Origin: Eremomyces bilateralis CBS 781.70
Lineage: Eukaryota; Ascomycota; Dothideomycetes; Eremomycetales; Eremomycetaceae
Direction: 5' to 3'
NCBI RefSeq assembly: GCF_010015585.1
Contig: NW_022985070.1
Coordinates: forward strand, 124,001 to 188,000
DNA: 64,000 nucleotides
Made by a program: the position numbers and the translations under genes. The notes beneath the pieces were generated by a model. The model made no database searches. It had not been told where the DNA came from and was given only the letters and a program-made list of their open reading frames with translations. Below are positions 57,413-64,000 of this stretch, piece after piece. Numbering within the stretch: the first letter of the stretch is position 1; each line of letters starts with the position of its first letter.

Positions 57413-58919
57413 ATGAGTGAAAAGTCGCAGTACGCTGCAAAATCGAGCTCGGCGGATGTGACGCTCAATGGGAACGGCCTCCCCGTGGGGCGGGCCATCG
57501 ACGAAGAAAAGCAATTGGGCCGGTCGAAAGAGCAAGGGAAGCAGGAGGACTATGAACAGGTGGTGCATGCCGAATATGAGGAGTCCACCGGACCGGAAGA
57601 CGTGACGGGTGAGCCGGCGGTGCGGATTGACTCCGTCAACAACCTCGATACGATCCCGAACGGGGGACTTCGCGCGTGGTGCCAGGTTGCGGGGAGCTTC
57701 TTCCTGTTTTTTAATACCTGGGGCATCATCAATTCGTTCGGCGTCTTCCAGGCGTTCTACACCACCGATTTCCTAAAGAGTATGACGCCGTCGACCATCG
57801 CGTGGATCGGGTCGATACAGGCGTTCCTGCTGCTGATGGTGGGGGCGCTGACGGGGCCGCTGTACGATGCCGGCTACTTTAGGTGGCTGCTCCGGATTGG
57901 GAGCGTGTTGATCGTGTTCGGGATGATGATGCTGAGCTTGGCCACGACGTATTGGCAGGCGTTGCTCGCTCAGGCGATTTGCGTGGGGCTGGGGATGGGG
58001 TGTCTGTTCGTTCCGTCCGTGGCGATATTGTCCACATACTTCACCACCAAGCTGGCATTTGCCATGGGGCTTGCTGCGTCAGGGAGTAGTTTCGGTACGT
58101 TCATCTTCCCTCTCTTTATGCCGGTCGACAGAGTCAATGTGGTTCGGCAAGAACTAACAATCATCAGGTGGCATCATTTATCCGATCCTCTTGAACAAGC
58201 TCATTCCCAAGTTGGGATTCGGATGGTCAGTACGAATATTCGCATTCATCGCCATGGCGACATTAATCGTGCCGAATACCTTTATGAGAGTTCGCGTGCT
58301 TCCAGACGAAAAGAGAAAGCTGTACGACATGACTGCGTGGAGGGAGCGGCCCTTCGTCTATTATGTGATCGGAGGCTTTTTCGGTTTCATGGGTCTCTAC
58401 TGCCCATTCTATTACATGCAGTCCTTCTCTCTCTACCACGGCATTGCGGACAAGGAACTGGCCTTCTATTTCCTGGCCATTATCAACGCCGCGTCGACCT
58501 TCGGCCGGATTCTTCCGAACTTCGTCGCGGACAAAGCCGGGCCGCTGAACATTCTCATGCCGTGTGCGGTTCTCACGGGCGTAGTGGAGCTCGGCCTGAT
58601 CGGTTGCCGAGATCTGGCCAGCCTCATTGTCATCTGCGTGCTCTTCGGGTTCTTCTCGGGGACGTTTGTGTCGTTGTCCCCCGCGGCTCTGGTCCAAATT
58701 ACACGGAATCGTGGAATGATAGGTACGAGAATGGGCATGTGCTTCACTGTTACCTCCTTCGGAACGCTCGTCGGCATGCCCATTGCCGGTGCGATCCTGA
58801 CCGCGTCCTCGTATACTTACATCTGGGTATTCGGCGGTGTCCTTACCATTGTTGGCGCTTCCTTTATGGCTACGGCCCGAGTAGCCCACGTTGGGTGGGG
58901 CCTCACCACCAAAGCATGA
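57413..58919 (+). CDS. MFS transporter, monocarboxylate porter (MCT/Mch) family
   Basis: Two exons, 57413-58094 and 58168-58919; 477 aa. A hydrophilic N-terminus of about 80 residues precedes the family start signature DTIPNGGLRAWCQVAGSFFL, then FFNTWGIINSFGVFQAFY, SIQAFLLLMVGALTGPLYDA, GLGMGCLFVPSVAILSTYF, GSSFGGIIYPILLNKLIPKL across the intron, INAASTFGRILPNFVADKAG and VQITRNRGMIGTRMGMCFTV. The 12-span plan is complete. Yeast relatives are Mch1-5 (Mch5 imports riboflavin); substrate here unknown. If the 73-nt intron is retained, the frame stays open to 59125 (see findings). Confidence 0.94.
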
Positions 58920-60307
58920 GAACCAAATCCAGAATCCAAGAAGGATGTGAAGCTCGGATATTGGTCAACGATGAAGCTCCTCCGCTGCAACCGGATGTGT
59001 CGGTCACCGAGTCGACACGGTTGAAGGGCATGGCCTGCTCAAGAGGGAGTTCGGCATTCGCGACGGTCGCCGAGGATGGCGATTCCAGCGCGCTGCAGGA
59101 ATGGAAGAAGAAGTGGGAGGAATAGAAAAGCGCGGTTATATGCTACTGTCAGCTGACGAGACGAGCTCTTCAAGTGAGTGAGCATCGGTAATCGTTGTGT
59201 GTGTAATCATGGAGCGTGGATGCGCCCTTGTCAGACCAGGGATATACCGATCTGTAGGTGTTTGAAATGAAATGACGACGAAGGTTTGATGCGACAATGA
59301 CTTGGACATAGACATACAATACAGGTAAATAATTACGGTTACATACTGGTATGAGGGTGACTTGATTTCCGAGTATATAGATGGAACCAGTGATTTTGTA
59401 TCCGACCATCGTGTGCCGTGAAGATGGGATGGGATGTGGTTACAGGCAAGATAGCCGAAAATATGCGACTCCTGAAATCTGGATAGTTGATACGTGTACC
59501 TCTATCCATCCTGCATCATGCAAGGTGATTTCTTGAGGAGTTGGGGCCAGAATGTCGAGCTGAAAGGGCTGAGGTAGATGGAAGGGTGGAAGTTGGGAAC
59601 AGAATCAATGGAACGCGGGGCGATGGACGGATCGGGCGAAGTTGGTCTTCTACGTCTTCCACTCATGTCTCATTCCCACTCTTCGACCAGCGCTCCAACG
59701 TGAGCAAACACATGAAGTACCAGCTACGGTACGTATCAAAGTATGATCCCTACCAATTACTTCGTTGAATGAACAGCATACCGTACACTGGATTCCGTGC
59801 TCCCTCTGTCACCCTGTCCCCTCATCCATACCTCCCTTACCACCTTCATCTAATACCGCAAATACATCATCATCAAACCCATTTCCGACCCCGGATTCCT
59901 CGCATGCGATTTACTACTCCTCAATCCCGTCCACCGACACTCGCTACTAAAGATTCCACTCTTCCATCCTAGTCACCGTCACCGTCACCGTATCAGCGGT
60001 ATCAGCGGTATCAGCGGTATCACTCCTCGTCATACCTGTCGCAAAACCTGCCCAACCGCCGTCTCCGTTGCTCCTACATGAGCCTATCCCTGTGACACCC
60101 TCTCACACGACACCCCATTTCAACATATTCTTCTGATATCTACCATCTTATCATCCACCTGGTTTTCCTATCTGCCGATCACGCTCCGCCTGGGGCTCAT
60201 CCTGGACCTCACGAGATAGATTACATCCTTCTCCTCCGCACTCTGGTCCTCGCGCCATCCACCCTGTTCCCACGGTCGCTGATCGAAGCTAACCCATCCA
60301 CATCACA
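58920..60307. other. intergenic, long sip5 leader region with minisatellite
   Basis: About 1.4 kb. The right third is pyrimidine-rich with many short C/T runs, as in long 5' untranslated leaders of regulatory genes. It includes a compound short repeat at 59972-60022. No gene recognised. Confidence 0.5.
59972..60022. repeat. compound tandem repeat
   Basis: Three gtcacc units (59972-59989) are followed by three tatcagcgg units (59991-59999, 60000-60008, 60009-60017) and a partial fourth. Confidence 0.9.
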
Positions 60308-62705
60308 ATGGGTAATAGCAACACGAAAGAAGCACGGCCGCCGGGATCAAGTAGACACAATCCTTCCGGTCATTCTCACTCTCCGACCGCATCCGGCGCA
60401 CCGGCGAGCTCATCCCAAGTATCCTCCTCGGGCGGGGTCTACACACATACATCGAGCGGCGGGCGACGGAGTCGGCATGATTTGTTCCTAGGACTACGCG
60501 GCAATGCCGATGTGGACCCGTCGGCGCCGGAGGCTCGACGGGAGACGAAGGCGGAGAGAGAGGCACGGAAGTTGGAGAAGGAGCGGGCCGCGAGGTTGAA
60601 GGAGCGTGAACGGAGCATGAGGGAAGAAGGGGTTGACGGTGGGTATTTGGTAACGGTGGGCGTGTATACAGGTCCCGAGGATTTCAGTAAACCGATTGTG
60701 CGGCAGTTGATGGTGAGTATGGGCTATGCGTGGTGACGAGACACAAACTGACAGGATGTTGTAGATCGAACGACGGATTGCACCTTTCTGGCGAGGGCTC
60801 AACAATCATGAAGACTCATGGACCGAACATCAACTGGTCGCTGCAGCAAAGGGACTACCCATACCTGCTGCCGATGAGATTCCTGAGGAAGATGGTTCGC
60901 GACGGACGTCAGTACATGACACTAGCCCACGACAATCCGACACCAACATCAATAGCCTCACCATTCCCATCACCGGACGATCCCCATCCCACAGCTCAGA
61001 GACAAACCTTGCTCCCTCACATCCCGCCTTCTCCTTGCCCTCCCCTCCCTCACCCTTCGGATCGCCACCAGCGTCAACAAACTCACCATTCTTTAGGGGC
61101 AGAGCCAAGACTCTCGCGGTTCTAACCACCTCCCGAAATAGCTCGCAGTCCGAGATGGTGCAACAGGAGATCCAATTACCGAAAGAACCTTACGTGAACG
61201 GGCAACGGGTCGAGGCCTTCCTCTACAAGGATGCTGCCGAATGCCCCATCTGCTTCCTATACTATCCTCCATGGCTGAACAAGACCCGATGTTGCGACCA
61301 ACCGATCTGCTCCGAGTGTTTTGTCCAGATCAAACGGCCTGACCCTCACCCTCCCGAACACCACGATGACGACCCGAGCAATACGACCCAGCAAGCGGAA
61401 AGCAGCGCCGCCGCCGCCGCAAACGAAGACTATCAGCTCGTTTCCGAACCGTCAACCTGCCCGTTCTGCAAAATGCCGGAATTCGGTGTAACCTTCGACC
61501 CGCCACCTTTCCGACGAGGCCTAGCGTATGCCAATCCTGGTGCCCCTGGGAACCCGCTCGCCTCCGCCGCCTCTGCCATGTCTTCGTCCAGTTCCTTGAA
61601 CTCGCAAGGTCTGACGTCACCGGGAGGATCCAGTTCACAGAACCGGCGACGAACCACTTCGCTTTCTGCGTCGGCGCCTCAGGTCATCACGACGGACCGC
61701 GTGCGACCCGACTGGGCGAAAAAGCTGTCCGATGCCCGTGCGCAAGCGTTACGACGCGCTGCTGCGGCTACTGCTCTTCACAATGCTGCTTACGTTCTGG
61801 GAAATGTTGGTGGCAGTGATGGTCGGGGCACATTTGGCCGGCGTAGTAGAAGGCCCTTGTTCGGTGGCAATGGACAGGGACTTGGCGATCAAAGTCCTGG
61901 GAGTGGAACTGGGGGAAGCGGCTCTGGGACACCGAGACATGGTGATGGTAAGTCTTCACGCTGTCACACCGCTTCTATTCTGACCGTACCTAACGTACCA
62001 ATGGCCCAATCAAACACCCCAGGCGGCGCGTCTGATCTCCCCCCGCCGCGAAACACCTCCCGCCGCGCTCGCATCGAAGACATTGAAGAGCTCATGATGA
62101 TGGAAGCCATCCGCCTCTCACTTCAAGCCGAAGAAGAGCGCAAGAAGAAAGAAGAGAAAGAGCGCGAGAAAGACGCCAAGAAAGAAGAGAAGCGACGCAA
62201 GAAGGAGGAGAAGAAATCCCGCAAATCCTCCGGCGGTTCCTCCTCCTCTGTGAACCTATATGCCACCCCCGTCCACAACGCCAGCACCGCCTCCGACCTC
62301 GCCTCGGCCCCCTCCGCCCCCTCCGCCTCGGGAACCACCATCCCCAGCGCCACGCTTCCCGGCAAGGGAAAGGCGCCCGTCGGAGGCGATCCATCGCGAA
62401 GCATCAGCGTCGAGAGCGCCACGTCCTCTTCGGCCCACGACCTCGCCGCGTTGTCCAGCGGCCCGCAAGCGCATCTAGAGCAGTCGCGCGCGACGCTTGC
62501 TGCGCACAACCACCTCGGCGACGTCCATATCCCGCAGCCGAGCTTGCTAGCGTCGCATCAGGGGATGTTAGAGGGTGCAGAGGCGGATGCGCGTGGTGAG
62601 GAGGTGGGAGATGAGGCGGAGGGAAGGGTGGAAGGGGAGGGGAGGGGAGAAGATGGTGCTGTGGGAGAGGGGAATGGGGAGGAGGTGAAGACATCGATGG
62701 TGTAG
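60308..62705 (+). CDS. sip5: SIP5-like RING-type protein
   Basis: Three exons, 60308-60712, 60765-61947 and 62023-62705; 756 aa. The start MGNSNTKEA has Gly2 and a Ser/Asn context suited to N-myristoylation. Then a charged helix (RETKAEREARKLEKERAARL), VGVYTGPEDFSKPIVRQLMI, IAPFWRGLNNHEDSWTEHQL and the conserved core VEAFLYKDAAECPICFLYYP, with paired cysteines CPIC, RCCDQPICSEC and STCPFCKMPEFG forming an atypical RING-like zinc site. The second intron (75 nt, GTAAGT...CAG) is a multiple of three and open, so retention would add 25 residues. After it, EELMMMEAIRLSLQAEE fits a ubiquitin-interacting motif and leads into a long Lys/Glu helix. Yeast Sip5 links Snf1 kinase with the Glc7 phosphatase regulator Reg1; the role here is by similarity. 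Confidence 0.93.
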
Positions 62706-63104
62706 GGTTTGGATGCAAGGCGATCCTTCGTAGTCGCCAAGGGACATGTCAGGCCGACTTTCCAATTAGGCTGCATTGCTGGGTGGGTTCGTTTTTAGAT
62801 GTGTTATATGATCGGAGTCGGGCATTCTCATTGCCGCGAAGGAGGCTTCATTATGTGTTACGGAGCATACGAAATCAACGGTATAGACCAGGTGTCTCAT
62901 CACTAAATCAGATATAGACAAGGCGTTTATTTCCCATGGGCGAAAACCCGGTCGCCGATCTTGTCGTCCCCGAGTGATCGATGGATCTATACCGTCCAAA
63001 TCCACAATGATACTAACTAGACTCCCATTCTCAGACTCCGAAACCCGCCAAATCCCTCAACGCCCGGCTTTCCAAGACATAGGATACTTGCATTCAGAAG
63101 GCCA
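62706..63104. other. convergent intergenic region
   Basis: About 400 bp between the stops of sip5 and the coiled-coil gene; nothing recognised. Confidence 0.5.
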
Positions 63105-64000
63105 TTACCGCTCCCCCATCCTCCCACTCCCCATCCTCTCCAACTGACTCATCATCCGACTCTTCCCGCCACTCACACTCCTCACCAACCCAGGCGCCGC
63201 CGTCGCCACCGGCGCTGCGGGCACCCCAATCCTCCCAATCCTCGATTTTTCCCCTCCCTGCCCCTTGGCCCCAAATCCAGGTCCCCTCAACCCACTCGGC
63301 CGCGCAATACTCTTCCGAAAATCCTCCACGGCCTCGACGGGCCCGACCTCGGTCTGCAGCGCCAACAACTCGTCGACGGCGGCAACCAGCTCGCCTTTCT
63401 CAATGCGTTCCTGCTCGAGGTCCGCATGCAGCGCGTCCTGCGCGGTGCGCAAGGTGCGCAGCTCCTGGGTGAGGCCTGCGAGGCTGGCGCGGGTGGCTTC
63501 GAGTTCAGTTTGCTGGGACTCGAGACGGGAGAGGTCGGCAGCGCGGAGGGAGGCGAGCTCGGAGGCGGGGATGGCGCCGGAGGGTAGGGCGATGGGGCCG
63601 GAGAGGGTGGCGTCTTTGGAGGATTGGAGGTCTTCGACTTGGTGGGTGAGGTGGGCGACTTGCTGGTGGAGGTCGTCGGTGAGCTTCTTGGATTTTTCCT
63701 CGAAGCCTTTCTTAAGGCCAGCGACTTTGGTAATGTGTTTCTTTTTGTAAATCGCGTGTAGCTCGGCGGAGAGCGCGTGGACCTTCTCGTCGATCTGCCG
63801 CTGCACCTGCTCTGCGGTAAACAGGCCTTTTTCTCCTCCCTCCTTATTCCCTTCTACCGGCGCCACGACCGTCACTTTCTTCGCCGCCTCCACCGCACGC
63901 TGCTCTGCCTCCGTTGCTCGTGTCTCTGCTTCCTCCACTCGCTTCTCTATCTCTTCCCGCTCCTTCTCCGCTTTCATCACCTCATCCCGCACGCTCCGCA
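63105..64000 (-). CDS. coiled-coil protein, 3' part only
   Basis: Open from the right window edge to the TAA at 63105; the 5' part lies outside, and the GTG at 63992 is not a proper start. Seen: a heptad-rich helix (EKEREEIEKRVEEAETRATE), LFTAEQVQRQIDEKVHALSA, ELHAIYKKKHITKVAGLKKG, two further helices (LSRLESQQTELEATRASLAG, QDALHADLEQERIEKGELVA), then a basic Gly/Ser/Pro-rich tail with KSRIGRIG and KSRMMSQLERMGSGRMGER. Such tails on coiled coils are common in septation and cytoskeleton proteins of filamentous fungi, but I cannot assign a name from this part. The middle of the frame is GC-rich, which opens a long shadow frame on the other strand. Confidence 0.8.
   Translation of the reverse strand, partial: RSVRDEVMKAEKEREEIEKRVEEAETRATEAEQRAVEAAKKVTVVAPVEGNKEGGEKGLFTAEQVQRQIDEKVHALSAELHAIYKKKHITKVAGLKKGFEEKSKKLTDDLHQQVAHLTHQVEDLQSSKDATLSGPIALPSGAIPASELASLRAADLSRLESQQTELEATRASLAGLTQELRTLRTAQDALHADLEQERIEKGELVAAVDELLALQTEVGPVEAVEDFRKSIARPSGLRGPGFGAKGQGGEKSRIGRIGVPAAPVATAAPGLVRSVSGGKSRMMSQLERMGSGRMGER

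Noticed and set aside
58263-58889. 208-aa minus-strand open frame
   Set aside because: Shadow of the transporter second exon; low complexity and no motif.
62092-62718. Several open frames overlapping the sip5 3' end
   Set aside because: Shadows of the Lys/Glu- and Ser/Ala-rich sip5 coding sequence.
1-64000. tRNA, rRNA and CRISPR signals
   Set aside because: No cloverleaf with a T-loop GGTTCRA-type box and matching acceptor stem was noticed, no rRNA-like stretch, and no regularly spaced repeats; a covariance search was not possible here.

Overview
The window is nuclear DNA of a filamentous ascomycete, most likely a eurotiomycete of the Aspergillus/Penicillium type. The evidence is short (about 50-90 nt) GTAAGT...CAG/TAG introns with CTAAC/CTGAC-like branch sites, Zn2Cys6, Pth11-like, Dal5-like and WSC gene families, RIP-like AT-rich repeat relics, and core genes with typical fungal exon structure. 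Exon models below were built by eye; all quoted junctions keep frame.

The window has two parts. About 1-49.5 kb is accessory DNA. It holds a PLP-homeostasis (YggS-type) gene, a pogo transposase relic, an allantoate-permease-like MFS transporter with a GC-AG intron, a decayed WSC-domain gene, a 1.9 kb deleted hAT transposon with perfect 17-bp TIRs, a CYP505-like P450 with an odd I-helix, a secreted DUF3237 protein, a Pth11-like membrane protein, a large VNX1-like cation/H+ exchanger and a tyrosinase. The tyrosinase lies tail-to-tail with a broken Zn2Cys6 regulator. Next come a 491-bp hAT MITE and a graveyard of fatty-acyl enzymes (acyl-CoA ligase fragment, enoyl-CoA isomerase fragment, acyl-CoA oxidase pseudogene) around one intact alpha/beta hydrolase. 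A TauD dioxygenase, a DUF427 protein, two more MFS transporters and a short-chain dehydrogenase follow.

From about 50.2 kb to the end the DNA is gene-dense core genome: proteasome ATPase rpt6, U5 snRNP factor aar2, ribosomal protein S14, prephenate dehydrogenase tyr1, a monocarboxylate-type MFS transporter, sip5 and the 3' part of a coiled-coil gene.

The most notable part is 24-38 kb. Catabolic or biosynthetic enzymes sit beside a frame-shifted regulator, a MITE, a fold-back repeat and several truncated beta-oxidation-type genes. It reads like a metabolic cluster caught partway through decay, with a few intact survivors (tyrosinase, hydrolase, TauD dioxygenase).
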